Notes: generated by a model from the letters alone, not told the origin. A stretch of 64,000 nt of DNA from Rhodanobacter glycinis (GCF_900114325.1 NZ_FOSR01000009.1:99071-163070); one strand, 5' to 3'. Positions 29,301 through 38,324 are shown, counted from the stretch's first letter. A program made the numbers and translations.

Positions 29301-30315
29301 GCAAATCGCTTGCAGCAGCCGCGATGCTGGCCTGCGGCGTGCCCGGGTGCAGCAGGTTCAGCGCCAGCGCGCCGGAGGTGTCGCCAGCCCAGCGCAGCGC
29401 ATAACCGCCGGGAATGCCGCGCACGTCGGCCGTGGCATGCACCGACGGCACGCTGGCCTTGCCGCCCTGCGGGTTGCCAACCACTACATCGGTGAGGTCG
29501 AGTCGGGCCAGGCTGCGCACCACCTTGCCGCGCTTCCAGTCCAGCCAGGTGGACACGCTGCCATAGCCGGCATCCACCTGGTACCCACCCATGTCGATGC
29601 CGTCAAGCAGTTTGTGCAGGTCGGCATCATGCGCCGACAGCCACAAGCGTCCGCTGCTGCCGTCGTCGCGGAAGCGCCCCGCACCGCGCACGTTGCCAGC
29701 CGCGTCCACCCGGTGCAGCAGCGCGCCGACGCGGATCGTGCTGCCCTGCCGGCTCAACCGCAGTGCATCGGCAATCAGGGTGTAGTGCTTGTCGGTGCGT
29801 GCATCGGCGATGTCCAGCCGTACATCGCTCAACCACAGCCCCAGCGACAAGCGCCCGAACGAGGTGGATTGTCGATCCTTGCCACCGGCCACGCCGATGC
29901 CGTTGACGTGCCACGCGCCATCGGCATCATGGCTGAGGTCGAGCTGCAGGCCGCGCGCACGCAAATTGAGCAGATGCCGCGACGGCAGCAGCCAGCCACC
30001 GAAGTCGAGTTTCAGCGCCGCCTGGGGAATATGCAGCGGACTGCCGGTTTCACCTGGACCCACGCCGATGGTGACGTCGTGCATCACGAACAGCGGCCCG
30101 GACGGCTGCCAGCGCCCTTCCAGCGAATTGAAGCTGACCGGTCGATGCAACCGCTCGCTGAGCTGTGCGGCCACCCACTGCGGATGACGCGCCAGCAGCG
30201 GCAACAGCACCTGCGCCAGCGCCGCCGAGATCGCCAGCACGATCACCAGTACGCCAGCCGTCCAGCCCAGCGCCCGCGCGCAGCGGTGCAGGCAGTGTTG
30301 CCACGACACGTTCAT
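26326..30315 (-). CDS. yhdP: YhdP, AsmA-like bridge protein (DUF3971)
   Basis: YhdP is a large inner-membrane protein that spans the periplasm and is thought to deliver phospholipids to the outer membrane alongside TamB and YdbH. The 1329-residue protein has an N-terminal cytoplasmic segment, one membrane helix (about residues 17-38) and a long periplasmic beta-rich repeat body with an AsmA-like C-terminal part (GRTGLRAKDYDQQVTVVPHLG). It ends with a Pro/Ala-rich low-complexity tail (from about residue 1270) that is not conserved and may be disordered. It sits between rng and tldD as in E. coli. Start and length agree with the family. Confidence 0.92.
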   Translation of the reverse strand: MNVSWQHCLHRCARALGWTAGVLVIVLAISAALAQVLLPLLARHPQWVAAQLSERLHRPVSFNSLEGRWQPSGPLFVMHDVTIGVGPGETGSPLHIPQAALKLDFGGWLLPSRHLLNLRARGLQLDLSHDADGAWHVNGIGVAGGKDRQSTSFGRLSLGLWLSDVRLDIADARTDKHYTLIADALRLSRQGSTIRVGALLHRVDAAGNVRGAGRFRDDGSSGRLWLSAHDADLHKLLDGIDMGGYQVDAGYGSVSTWLDWKRGKVVRSLARLDLTDVVVGNPQGGKASVPSVHATADVRGIPGGYALRWAGDTSGALALNLLHPGTPQASIAAAASDLQLAPLLPWLALKPKLSPALADWLGQGHPHGLLEDASLRWSQAAGLQSLTVDFNDLGIDAAGTLPGVDRLQGTLRGDAEAISLELPAQATTLRFPHVFRQPFVMAKLGGTLAFWQGDGDWHIGVAGLDFEGQGFGGSARGEMDLHDAGGAPFLDMYVHLAHADTAAAKLFWPINAMPAGTVKWLDDALVSGTVDDADVLVRGDLKDWPFHHNEGRFEAHAELSDLTFDYGKDWPQAQGIHATAYFIDNSMLVQADAGQSLGVKVDKAVALIPDFGHGVLDLNINGGGSSANLLDFVRKSPIGSRQADVLSKFKLGGSSSFNFHLSLPLADAANFTLAGNAQFKDMDVNAPDWSLKLDKLSGPATFDGHGFHAGPLTGSARGEPSTLDLAIAGATGDPSTVVSAKLSGNYSVAELLQGYPQLSWLGDIAHGKSDFSIGFDITKPAGGNGPVAQTLSVDSPLTGIALDFPVPLKKAPADTGLPLHLSMSMPVAGSDLQVAMGDAMRGRFRLPAGEQQPLAATLAFGTQMPALDTLPIKGLRIRGQADQLDVTGWVQYSMAGNSSGGPGLESIDIGASHARLFGHDFASMQIKAVPKGDTLGIDVDSKAMSGHFDVPTTDLSKRGITARLKRLYWPKETFSTGNGKGTTTPASDPANTGINPAALPPLHMVVGDLRLGDANLGQARLETWPTAKGMHIDQLRALSRSVQVSGSGNWDGTATNSHTHMRIDFAADNLGDMLSAFGFDHIFSGGKTHDELDATWPGAPSSLELANMDGKLSIDVSNGRIPDLAPGVGRLFGLISVGELPRRLSLDFGDVFGKGLGFDSITGDFALANGNAVTHNLKIRGPAAEISIDGRTGLRAKDYDQQVTVVPHLGNSLPVVGAVVAGPVGVAAGLAVQGLLGKGLNHAALRRYHVTGSWSKPVMTLVEKRDLPTSQAVPAPSGSAAPAPAISTPSRPASSAPAQPAATQPVAPPATTRGTGTTPAAAASAGGPP

Positions 30316-30423
30316 GCCCGGAGGTCTCTACCGGATCCGGCAAACCTGTTCATGCTCGCGAACCTTCCCTGTCCCGCCCGTACACGGCTTCCGGCGCAAT
30401 GCAGCCGGGGGCCACGAACGGGC

Positions 30424-31902
30424 TCAAAGCAAGACAACATCAAACTGTTCCTGTGAATAATGCTCTTCAGCCTGAAAGCGTATGCTTTTGGAGATGAACT
30501 CTTCCAGTTCGGCCACGGCAATGGATTCATCTTCCAGAATCCGGTTGACCACGTTGGGGCTGGCCATCACCAGCAGTTTCTCGGCATTGAACTGGCGCAC
30601 CGCACGGGTGATCTCGCGGAAAATCTCGTAGGTCACCGTCTCGGCGGTCTTCATCGTGCCGCGACCGGCGCAGACCGGGCACGGCTCGCACAGCTGGCGC
30701 TCCAGGCTCTCGGTGGTGCGCTTGCGGGTCATCTCGACCAGGCCCAGCGCCGACATCGGATACACCGTGGTCTTGGCGTGGTCGCGCGCCAGGCCTTTTT
30801 CCAGCATGCGCAGCACCTGGCGACGATGTTCCTCGTCCACCATGTCGATGAAGTCGATGATGATGATGCCGCCCAGGTTGCGCAGCCGCAGCTGCCGTGC
30901 CGCCGCCTGCGCCGCCTCCAGATTGGTGCGGTAGACGGTTTCTTCCAGGTTGCGCGAGCCGACGTAGCCGCCGGTGTTCACGTCGATGGTGGTCATCGCC
31001 TCGGTCTGGTCGACGATCAGGTAGCCGCCGGACTTCAGCGGCACCTCCTTTCTCAGCGCGCGCTGCATCTCGTCCTCGGCGCCGTACAGGTCGAAGATCG
31101 GCCGCTCGCCGTCGTAATGCTCCACGCGGTCGTCCAGGCTGGGCATGAACTTGTGCACGAACTTGACCACCTTCTCGAAGGTTTCGCGTGAATCCACGCG
31201 CACCTTCTCGATGCCCTCGTTGAGCGAGTCGCGCAGGCTGCGCAGCGGCAGCGACAACTCCTCGTACACGCGCTCACCCACTTTCGCCCGGGCGATGTTC
31301 TCCTGCACCACGCGCCAGACCTTGCCCAGGTAGGTCACGTCGAAGGCCAGCGATTCGGCGCTCTGCCCTTCGGCATTGGTGCGCACGATGTAGCCCAACG
31401 GGTTCTCGCCGATCAGCGGGGTCAGCACGTCCTTCAGGCGCTGGCGTTCGACCTCGTCCTCGATCCGCGCGGAAATGCCCAGCGTCTTCGCATGCGGCAG
31501 CAGCACCAGGTAGCGCGACGGAATCGACAGGTGCGCGGACAGCCGCGCGCCCTTGGTGCTGATCGGGTCCTTCACCACCTGCACCACGATTTCCTGGCCT
31601 TCGTGCACCAGCTCGCTGATCGACGGCACATGGCCATTGCCGTGCCCATTGGGCTCGACGCCCTCGGGCAGGGTCGGCCGCACGATGTCCGAGGCGTGCA
31701 GGAACGCCGCCCGTTCCAACCCGATCTCCACGAACACCGCCTGCATGCCCGGCATCACCCGTTGCACGCGCCCCTTGTAGATGTTGCCGACATAGCCCCG
31801 CCGGGAAGCACGTTCGACGTGCACCTCCTGCAACATGCCATTCTCGACCACCCCGACGCGGGTTTCGCGCGGAGTCACGTTGATCAGGATTTCTTCGCTC
31901 AC
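30424..31902 (-). CDS. rng: Ribonuclease G
   Basis: RNase G is the RNase E paralog that matures the 5' end of 16S rRNA and degrades some mRNAs. The 492-residue protein has the S1 domain (VGNIYKGRVQRVMPGMQAVFVEIG), the DNase-I-like catalytic region with the magnesium ligands in TTIDVNTGG and DFIDM, and the zinc-link CPVC motif (CEPCPVCAGRGTMKT). The start is GTG at 31902, chosen because GGAG lies 8 nt upstream and because it gives MSEEILINVTP as in E. coli; a longer frame to 32079 is atypical. The neighbouring maf gene of other genomes is absent. It heads the rng-yhdP-tldD group. Confidence 0.95.
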   Translation of the reverse strand: MSEEILINVTPRETRVGVVENGMLQEVHVERASRRGYVGNIYKGRVQRVMPGMQAVFVEIGLERAAFLHASDIVRPTLPEGVEPNGHGNGHVPSISELVHEGQEIVVQVVKDPISTKGARLSAHLSIPSRYLVLLPHAKTLGISARIEDEVERQRLKDVLTPLIGENPLGYIVRTNAEGQSAESLAFDVTYLGKVWRVVQENIARAKVGERVYEELSLPLRSLRDSLNEGIEKVRVDSRETFEKVVKFVHKFMPSLDDRVEHYDGERPIFDLYGAEDEMQRALRKEVPLKSGGYLIVDQTEAMTTIDVNTGGYVGSRNLEETVYRTNLEAAQAAARQLRLRNLGGIIIIDFIDMVDEEHRRQVLRMLEKGLARDHAKTTVYPMSALGLVEMTRKRTTESLERQLCEPCPVCAGRGTMKTAETVTYEIFREITRAVRQFNAEKLLVMASPNVVNRILEDESIAVAELEEFISKSIRFQAEEHYSQEQFDVVLL

Positions 31903-32164
31903 CGGACACTCCAACTCAATGTCCACCTTTATAGCGGCAGCGTGCGCAAACTGTCGATGCGCACTGCACGGTCCGCTGCTCCGGCAACCGCAGGGCGGTG
32001 CCACGTCACTTCCAGGCACAGGGTGAAAGCGCCCCGACGCGACCAAGCTGAACGAACCGAGCAGAGCATCCCGGGCCATCCGCCGGTCGTTCGCATACCG
32101 ACCGGTTCAGTTACCACGTGCGGCGCGACTGAAGCTGGCCACGCTGCCGGGTTAAAGTGGCCGG

Positions 32165-32860
32165 ATGAACCGTACCCCGATCATCCTCGCCTGGAGTGGC
32201 GGCAAGGACTGCCTGATGGCCTTGCAGCGGCTGCGCGCCGATCCGCAATGGCAACTGGTGGGCCTGCTCACCACGGTCAACCGCACCTACGGCCGGATTG
32301 CCATGCACGGCATTCGCCACGATGTGCTGCTGGCCCAGGCCGACGCGCTCGGGCTGCCGCTGATCGAGGCCGCGATGGACTGGCCCGGCAGCAACGAAGC
32401 CTATGAAGACGCCCATGCCGCCGCCTTGGCCGAAGCACAGCAACGCTGGCCCGGCCTGCGCTACTGCGCGTTCGGCGATCTGTTCCTGGAAGACGTGCGC
32501 GATTACCGCATCCGCCAGCTCGGCCGCGGCGGCTGGCGCGCGCACTTTCCGCTATGGGGCGAGGACACCACCGCCCTGTCGCAGCGCCTTGTCGCCGAGG
32601 GCCACCGTGCCGCGCTGTGTTGCGTGGATACGCAGCAGCTCGACGCCAGCCATTGCGGCCGCGATTTCGACCGTGCGCTGCTCGACGCATTGCCCAGCGG
32701 CGTCGACCCCTGCGGCGAGCGCGGCGAGTTCCACACCATCAGCTTCGGCGGTCCGCTGTTCCGCCATCCGCTGAAACTGCGTCGTGGCGAATCCGTGCTG
32801 CGCGACGGACGCTTCCAGTTCACCGACTTCCTGCTCGACGACGATGCCGCGCAGGCTTGA
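32165..32860 (+). CDS. Diphthine-ammonia ligase family ATP pyrophosphatase
   Basis: The 231-residue protein belongs to the ATP_bind_4 (PF01902) family. It has the N-type ATP pyrophosphatase loop WSGGKDC (residues 10-16), the conserved FGDLFLEDVRDYR motif and the C-terminal GERGEFHTISFGGPLF signature, in which the Glu-His region is typical. The eukaryotic/archaeal homologue Dph6 amidates diphthine on EF-2, but bacteria lack diphthamide, so the substrate here is unknown; it may be an amidotransferase on a small molecule. It overlaps the following glycosylase gene by 17 nt. It faces rng divergently across a 262-nt spacer in which I see no other gene. Confidence 0.85.
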   Translation: MNRTPIILAWSGGKDCLMALQRLRADPQWQLVGLLTTVNRTYGRIAMHGIRHDVLLAQADALGLPLIEAAMDWPGSNEAYEDAHAAALAEAQQRWPGLRYCAFGDLFLEDVRDYRIRQLGRGGWRAHFPLWGEDTTALSQRLVAEGHRAALCCVDTQQLDASHCGRDFDRALLDALPSGVDPCGERGEFHTISFGGPLFRHPLKLRRGESVLRDGRFQFTDFLLDDDAAQA

Positions 32861-33365
32861 AGCACCGATTCTTCCGGACGTGCTGCAAGCCGGGTTGACA
32901 CTGGTGTTCTGCGGCACCGCGGCCGGCAAGCGTTCCGCCGCCGAAGGCGCTTACTACGCCCACCCCGGCAACCTGTTCTGGCGTGCGCTGTTCGAAGCCA
33001 GCCTCACCCCGCGCCAGTTCGCGCCACACGAATTCCCCTGCCTGCCCGACTACGGCATCGGCCTTACCGACCTGGCCAAGCGCCATAGCGGCAACGACAA
33101 CGAGCTGCCGCGCGACGCCTTCGACGTGCCTTCACTCATCGCCAAGATCGAACGCCACGCGCCACGCCTGCTCGCCTTCACCAGCAAGAACGCGGCGCGC
33201 GCCGGGCTTGGCCACGCCATCGCCCATTATGGTTTGCAGGACGAGACCATCGGCACGACCCGCGTGTTCGTGCTGCCCTCACCCTCGGGACAGGCACGTG
33301 GGCACTGGAGCATCGCACCGTGGCGCGCACTGGCAACGCAATTCGCCCTTGAACGCCCCCGGTGA
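32844..33365 (+). CDS. mug: Mismatch-specific DNA glycosylase, Mug/TDG-like
   Basis: The 173-residue protein resembles the uracil-DNA glycosylase superfamily branch that contains Mug and TDG, which remove U or T mispaired with G. The motif HPGNLFW (residues about 45-51) and the C-terminal SPSGQARGHW segment fit. However, the first catalytic motif is GTAAG (residues 24-28) rather than GINPG, so the catalytic Asn of Mug is replaced by Ala. Other UDG families without the usual residue retain activity on other lesions, so the substrate may differ. The start at 32844 overlaps the upstream gene; a longer in-frame start lies inside that gene. Name given by overall pattern, not by activity. Confidence 0.75.
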   Translation: MPRRLEAPILPDVLQAGLTLVFCGTAAGKRSAAEGAYYAHPGNLFWRALFEASLTPRQFAPHEFPCLPDYGIGLTDLAKRHSGNDNELPRDAFDVPSLIAKIERHAPRLLAFTSKNAARAGLGHAIAHYGLQDETIGTTRVFVLPSPSGQARGHWSIAPWRALATQFALERPR

Positions 33366-33463
33366 CCGCGCCATCCCGTGATCGCTGCCAGTCTTCGGGT
33401 GTACGGAAACACGTCATGCGCCGATGATCGCTTCGGCATCCACCTCGCGCCGACGTTCCGCCA

Positions 33464-34168
33464 TCACTCCTGCAGCAGGAATCGATAACCCACGCCCGGC
33501 TCCGTCTTCAACCAGCGCGGCGCAGCCGCATCGTCGCCGAGTTTCTGGCGCAGCTTGCCCAGCACGATGCGCAGGTAGTGGGTGTCCTGCACGTGGCTGG
33601 CGCCCCATATCTCGCGCAGCAGATGCTGCTGGCTGACCACGCGGCCGGCATGTTGCAACAACATGGCAAGCACGGCGTATTCCTTGCGGGTCAGCGAGAG
33701 CGGCGTGCCATCGAGCAGCACCTCGCGGCGCACCTGGTCGATCACCAGACGGCCGTCGTCGTAGCGCGGCGGCATGTCCGACGACTCGCCCACCGTGACC
33801 TGCCGGCGCAGCAAGGCGCGCAGACGCGCCATCAATTCCTGGATGCCGAACGGCTTGGTCACGTAATCGTTGGCGCCGTTGTCCAGCGCGCGCACCTTCT
33901 CGCTTTCGGCATCGCGCACCGACAGCATCAACACGGGTACCTGACTCCACTGGCGCAGCTCGGCCAGCACCTCGTGACCTTCGCGGTCGGGCAAGCCCAG
34001 GTCGAGGATGACCAGGTCGGGCGACTGTGTGGCTGCCAGCGCCAGGCCTTCGACGGCGGTGCCGGCCAGCAGCACCTGATAGCCCTCGGCGCGCAGGCCG
34101 ATGTCGAGGAAACGACGGATCTGCACCTCGTCGTCGATCACCAGCACACGCGGGGAAGAGGCATTCAT
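33464..34168 (-). CDS. kdpE: KdpE response regulator
   Basis: KdpE is the OmpR-family transcription factor that activates the kdp operon when potassium is limiting. The 234-residue protein has a receiver domain with Asp12, Asp13 and the phospho-acceptor Asp56 (in VILDLGLPD), Lys in TKPF, and a winged-helix DNA-binding domain ending KTEPGVGYRFLLQE. The ATG at 34168 overlaps the kdpD stop (ATGA), and codons further upstream are inside kdpD. It is the last gene of the potassium operon and is convergent with mug. Confidence 0.96.
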   Translation of the reverse strand: MNASSPRVLVIDDEVQIRRFLDIGLRAEGYQVLLAGTAVEGLALAATQSPDLVILDLGLPDREGHEVLAELRQWSQVPVLMLSVRDAESEKVRALDNGANDYVTKPFGIQELMARLRALLRRQVTVGESSDMPPRYDDGRLVIDQVRREVLLDGTPLSLTRKEYAVLAMLLQHAGRVVSQQHLLREIWGASHVQDTHYLRIVLGKLRQKLGDDAAAPRWLKTEPGVGYRFLLQE

Positions 34169-36828
34169 GGATTCGGCTCGGGCGCCGCCGGCAGCGGCAA
34201 GGCGATGCGAATGGTGGTGCCACCGGCCTCGCCCGGCAAGGCTTCCACATTGCCGCCATGCGCACCGATCATGCCGCGGCAAATGGCCAGGCCAAGGCCG
34301 GTGCCTTGCGGCGCGCGGTCGCCGCGGGCCACCGAATAGAACATGTCGAAGATGCGCGCGCGTTCGTCTTCGGGAATGCCGGGGCCGCGATCGCTGACAT
34401 CGATATGCAACTGCTCGCCCGCGACATGCACGCCGACGCGCACCGGCTCATCGGGGGGCGAGAAGCGCGCGGCATTTTCAAGGATGTTGAACAGCGCCTG
34501 TTCGATCAGCGCCGGGTGCACGTACAGCAGCAACGTGTCGGACGGCAACGCGGTATCCAGGCGCAACTCGGGGAACAGTTTGCGCAGGCGCGTCACGGCG
34601 GCAGCGACGATCTCGGCGACGTCGACCCAGTCGCGATTGAGCTTGAGCGTGCCGTGGCCGAGCCGGGTCATGTCGAGCAGGTTCTGGATGTAGCGATCCA
34701 GCCGCTGGCCTTCGCCGAGGATCGCGTCCAGCAGTTGCTGGCGTTCCTCGCGCGGCAGTTGTTCCGCGTAACTGGACAGCGTACCGGCCGCGCCGATCAT
34801 CGACGCCAGCGGCGAGCGCAAGTCGTGCGAGACCGACGACAGCAGCGCGTTGCGCAGGCGTTCGGTCTCGCCCTGCACGCGCGCAGTCTCCAGCTCTCCG
34901 GCCAGCCGCGCACGCTCCAGTGCCTGGCCGATGTCCTGTGCCATCGCGAATGCCAGGTTGCGCCGATCCGGATCAGGCTCGCGTTCGCCCGATCCGAAAC
35001 GCAGCGCGGCCACGCCAAGGCGCCGGTCCTCGCTACCCAGTGGCAGCATCCAGCAGGCGGCGCCATTGAGCGTCCCGGTAAAACGCCCCGCAGCCTCGGC
35101 ATGCTGCTCGCACCAGTCGGCGGCGGCACTGTCCTGCACCGACAATTCGAATGCATGCGGCGCCATGGCCTCCGGCTGCAGCACCTGCGCCGGATCGCGC
35201 GCAAGGATCGCGGCATCCACACCCAGTGCCTGCGCCAGCGCTCGCGCACCCGCCTGACGGACACCGTTGGCATCAGCACTGACCGACAGGCGCTGGCCCA
35301 GTTCGACCATCACGCGGGCCCGTGCCTGGGCCATGTGCAAGGACTCCACCTGGCTGGCCACGCGCGTAGCCAGCCGACTGCAGACCAGCGCCGCGACAAA
35401 GAACAGGCACACCGTCAACACGTCGTCCGCATTGGCGATCGCCAGCGTGTAGCGCGGCGGCGCGAAGAAGAAGTTGTCGCCAAGAAAACAGAGTATGGCC
35501 GTATAGACGGCTACCGCCATGCGCGTTCTTACCGCAACGACCAATACCGCCGTCAGGAAGACCAGCGACAGGTTCGCCACCGACAGGTAGAGCTCGGCAA
35601 AGAAGGCAATGCCGAGGGCCGCGAAGGTGGTCAACGTGGCCTGCAGGTATTCCGCGCGCGAGCCGAGGCCGCCTGGCAGGTGCGCCCGACGCCGTGCACG
35701 CGCGCGCTCCGCCGGCGTGGCGATGATGGTCAGTTCAAGATGGATGCCGCGACGCAGCAGTTGCTGGGTCAACGAGCGGCCGAGCATGCGTGCGATCGGC
35801 CGCTCGCGCGTGCGGCCGAGGATGATCTGGCCCACGCCCTCGCGATCGGCACAGGCCAGCAATTCATCCGCGATACCGTGGCCGCGCAGGATGATCGTGT
35901 CCCCGCCGAGCCGGCGCGCCAGCCGCGTCGCCGCCTCGATGCATTCGCGGCGGACCGGGTCGACGACGCCACCGGTGTCGACGTAAGCCACGCTCCATGG
36001 CGCCCCTCGCCGCTCGGCGATGCGCCGCGCCACGCGCACCAGGTATTCACTCTGCGGATGACCGTCGATGGCCGCCAGCACGCGGCGACGCACCGGCATG
36101 GCGCTGCCGCGCGCCAGCATGTGTTCGCGCAGGTCACTCTCGACATGCGAGGCCACCGTATCCACCGCCAGTTCGCGCAACGCGGCGAGATTGGTCGGCG
36201 CGAAGAACGCGTCCAGCGCCACCGCGGCGGTCTCCGGCATGTATACCTTGCCCTGCTTGAGCCGCGCGATCAGCTCGCGCGGCGGCAGGTCGACCAGCAT
36301 GATGTCGCGCGCGCGATCGAGGAAAGCATCAGGCACCGTTTCGCGCACGGTAATGCCGGTGATGCGGCGTACCTGGTCGTTGAGGCTTTCCAGGTGCTGC
36401 ACGTTGAGCGCGGTGTAGACCTCGATGCCGGCATCGAGCAGTTCGGCAATGTCCTGCCAGCGCCGCTCGTGACGGCTGCCCGGCATGTTCCGATGGGCCA
36501 GCTCGTCCACCAGCAGCACGGCCGGCTTGCGCGCCAGCGCCGCATCGAGGTCGAATTCCTCCAGGTCGCGATCCCGATGCCGCACCACGCGACGCGGCAG
36601 CAGCTCCATGCCCTCCAGCAAGGCCGCGGTTTCCGTGCGCCCATGCGTCTCGACCAACCCCACCACCACGTCCACGCCCTGCCGCCTCAGCTCGCGCGCA
36701 GCCGAAAGCATGGCGTAGGTCTTGCCCACGCCGGGCGCCGCGCCGAGGAAGACTTTCAGGCGCTGCTGCGCTTCCTCGCGCGTGGTGCTGAGCAAGGCAT
36801 CGGCGCGAACCTCGCGGGCATCGCTCAT
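34165..36828 (-). CDS. kdpD: KdpD sensor histidine kinase
   Basis: KdpD senses potassium limitation and phosphorylates KdpE. The 887-residue protein has the N-terminal KdpD domain with a Walker-A-like loop GAAPGVGKT (residues 29-37), a universal-stress-protein domain (about 240-370), four membrane helices (about 395-500), a GAF-like region, and the histidine kinase core with His668 in SHDLRSPL, then the N (ENAARFSPPDEP), G1 (DRGPGIP) and G2 (GTGLGLAI) boxes. The ATG at 36828 was preferred to a TTG 6 nt upstream. It is 26 nt from kdpC and overlaps kdpE, so it is expressed with the transport genes. Confidence 0.96.
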   Translation of the reverse strand: MSDAREVRADALLSTTREEAQQRLKVFLGAAPGVGKTYAMLSAARELRRQGVDVVVGLVETHGRTETAALLEGMELLPRRVVRHRDRDLEEFDLDAALARKPAVLLVDELAHRNMPGSRHERRWQDIAELLDAGIEVYTALNVQHLESLNDQVRRITGITVRETVPDAFLDRARDIMLVDLPPRELIARLKQGKVYMPETAAVALDAFFAPTNLAALRELAVDTVASHVESDLREHMLARGSAMPVRRRVLAAIDGHPQSEYLVRVARRIAERRGAPWSVAYVDTGGVVDPVRRECIEAATRLARRLGGDTIILRGHGIADELLACADREGVGQIILGRTRERPIARMLGRSLTQQLLRRGIHLELTIIATPAERARARRRAHLPGGLGSRAEYLQATLTTFAALGIAFFAELYLSVANLSLVFLTAVLVVAVRTRMAVAVYTAILCFLGDNFFFAPPRYTLAIANADDVLTVCLFFVAALVCSRLATRVASQVESLHMAQARARVMVELGQRLSVSADANGVRQAGARALAQALGVDAAILARDPAQVLQPEAMAPHAFELSVQDSAAADWCEQHAEAAGRFTGTLNGAACWMLPLGSEDRRLGVAALRFGSGEREPDPDRRNLAFAMAQDIGQALERARLAGELETARVQGETERLRNALLSSVSHDLRSPLASMIGAAGTLSSYAEQLPREERQQLLDAILGEGQRLDRYIQNLLDMTRLGHGTLKLNRDWVDVAEIVAAAVTRLRKLFPELRLDTALPSDTLLLYVHPALIEQALFNILENAARFSPPDEPVRVGVHVAGEQLHIDVSDRGPGIPEDERARIFDMFYSVARGDRAPQGTGLGLAICRGMIGAHGGNVEALPGEAGGTTIRIALPLPAAPEPNP

Positions 36829-36854
36829 GGGCAACCACCGTTCATGGGGAGACT

Positions 36855-37427
36855 TTACCGCAATGCATCCAAGGCAAGATTCAGCTCCAGCACATTCACT
36901 CGCGGCTCACCCAGCACGCCGAGCTGACGGCCGCTGGTGTACTCGCGGACCAGTGACTGCACCCGTGCGACCGGCAAGCCGCGCAAGCGTGCCACGCGCG
37001 CTAGCTGGTACTGCGCGGCGGCCGGGCTGATCTGCGGATCGAGACCACTGCCGGACGCGGTGACCAGGTCCACCGGCACCGGCGCATGGTTGCCGGGGTC
37101 CGCGTTATGCAAGGCATCGATACGCTGTTTTATCGCCGCGGTCAGCGCCGGATTCGAGGGGCCGAGGTTGGAGCCACCCGAAGCCATGCCGTTATCGGCC
37201 ATCGGCGTGGTCGCCGACGGTCGGCCCCAGAAGTACTTCGGGTCGGTGAAGGATTGCCCGATCAAGGCGGAGCCGACCGGTCGACCGTCCTTCACGACCA
37301 GGCTGCCGTTGGCCTGGCGCGGGAAGATCAACTGGGCCACGCCGGTGACGGCCAGTGGATAGATCAAACCGGTGACCACCGTCATCACCAGCAGCAACAG
37401 GAAGGATTGACGCAGTAGCTTGCTCAT
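36855..37427 (-). CDS. kdpC: KdpC potassium-transporting ATPase subunit
   Basis: KdpC is the small single-span subunit that stabilises the KdpFABC complex. The 190-residue protein has one N-terminal membrane helix (about residues 8-30) and a periplasmic domain with the conserved motifs [19 protein letters not shown] and [15 protein letters not shown]. It is separated from kdpB by a porin gene (37501-38313), which is unusual, since kdpBC are normally adjacent. The 73-nt gap before it contains two short hairpins. Confidence 0.95.
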   Translation of the reverse strand: MSKLLRQSFLLLLVMTVVTGLIYPLAVTGVAQLIFPRQANGSLVVKDGRPVGSALIGQSFTDPKYFWGRPSATTPMADNGMASGGSNLGPSNPALTAAIKQRIDALHNADPGNHAPVPVDLVTASGSGLDPQISPAAAQYQLARVARLRGLPVARVQSLVREYTSGRQLGVLGEPRVNVLELNLALDALR

Positions 37428-37500
37428 AAGGATTCCGCTTATCTGGAAAGTGCGGCATGGATGACCGCACGGGGTGCTTCGCGATCGTGGGTTGATCGCA

Positions 37501-38313
37501 CTAGAAATGCCCCTGCAACATCAGGAAGCCACGCGTGCCACCCACGTTGCGCGTATCGCGGGCGTCCAGGAAGCTGGACGTGTGCCGATAGAACGCGGCG
37601 TTGCCGGCATGCACCACACCGCCACTCAGCGACCAGTGTCGGTCGAGCTGATAGGCCAGCGTGGCACCGACGTCGCTGTAATCGGGGTCGCGGGTGCCAC
37701 TGGCCAGTGGCGAGACCAGCGTGGTGGCGTAATGCGTATGCCCCGCATGCAAGGCCAGGCTCCAGCGCTCGCCAAGCGGAATGGCGACATCCAGTTGCAG
37801 ATAACCGCTGCCCTTCGAATCGCCACGATAGCCCTGCTCCATGTCGATGCCGAAATAATCGGTAAGTGCCCGGTTGTACTTCAGCGTGAGCCACTTCCAG
37901 CCCAGCGCAGCATTCGCCTCGACGGTATTCAGCGAACGCGGGGCGAGTCCGGCGTGGTCGAGGTTGGCGCCGGGATAGAGATAACCGTAGAGCCCGGCGC
38001 GCCACGACCAGTCGCCGCCGATCGCATGGCCATAGCTGGCGTAGAGATCGAGCTCCATCGAACCGCCGGGGTAGCTGCGGTCGCTGATGCTCGAACCCCA
38101 GAAACCGGCGGCAAAGCCATTCGGGCTGGCGTAGTCGGCGCCGCCCTGGATCGCGGGATGACCCCAGCTCTGGGTCAGGCCGCGGAACATGTAGTCGGTG
38201 ACCAGCGCGACATTGCCGCTCACCGGAGCGACCGGTGCATCTTCCGCCAACGCGCCGCCGTCGACGACGGATCCCAGCAACACCACGCTCATCACGCATC
38301 TGGATAACGACAT
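37501..38313 (-). CDS. TorF-type putative outer-membrane porin (TIGR02001)
   Basis: The 270-residue protein starts with a signal peptide ([20 protein letters not shown], cleavage near ALAEDAPV) and contains the TIGR02001/Gcw_chp pattern [32 protein letters not shown] split into alternating strands typical of a beta barrel. The C terminus ends in Phe (LMLQGHF), as outer-membrane barrels do. The start at 38313 has an AAGGAG ribosome site at proper spacing; an ATG 6 nt upstream is too close to it. It lies 11 nt after the kdpB stop in the same orientation, so it is part of the kdp operon. It may conduct potassium or other small ions across the outer membrane, which is inferred from position only. 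Confidence 0.85.
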   Translation of the reverse strand: MSLSRCVMSVVLLGSVVDGGALAEDAPVAPVSGNVALVTDYMFRGLTQSWGHPAIQGGADYASPNGFAAGFWGSSISDRSYPGGSMELDLYASYGHAIGGDWSWRAGLYGYLYPGANLDHAGLAPRSLNTVEANAALGWKWLTLKYNRALTDYFGIDMEQGYRGDSKGSGYLQLDVAIPLGERWSLALHAGHTHYATTLVSPLASGTRDPDYSDVGATLAYQLDRHWSLSGGVVHAGNAAFYRHTSSFLDARDTRNVGGTRGFLMLQGHF

Positions 38314-38324
38314 GGCCATCTCCT

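Noticed and set aside
27049..30456. An 1135-codon open frame opposite yhdP
   Set aside because: The minus-strand yhdP product matches a known family over its full length, so this plus-strand frame is a shadow.
30424..32079. Longer RNase G starting at 32079
   Set aside because: The extra 59 residues are not family-like, whereas the GTG at 31902 has a ribosome site and the standard MSEEILINVTP start.
34027..36927. A 966-codon open frame opposite kdpD
   Set aside because: kdpD is certain from its histidine kinase and KdpD domains; the opposite frame has no domain.
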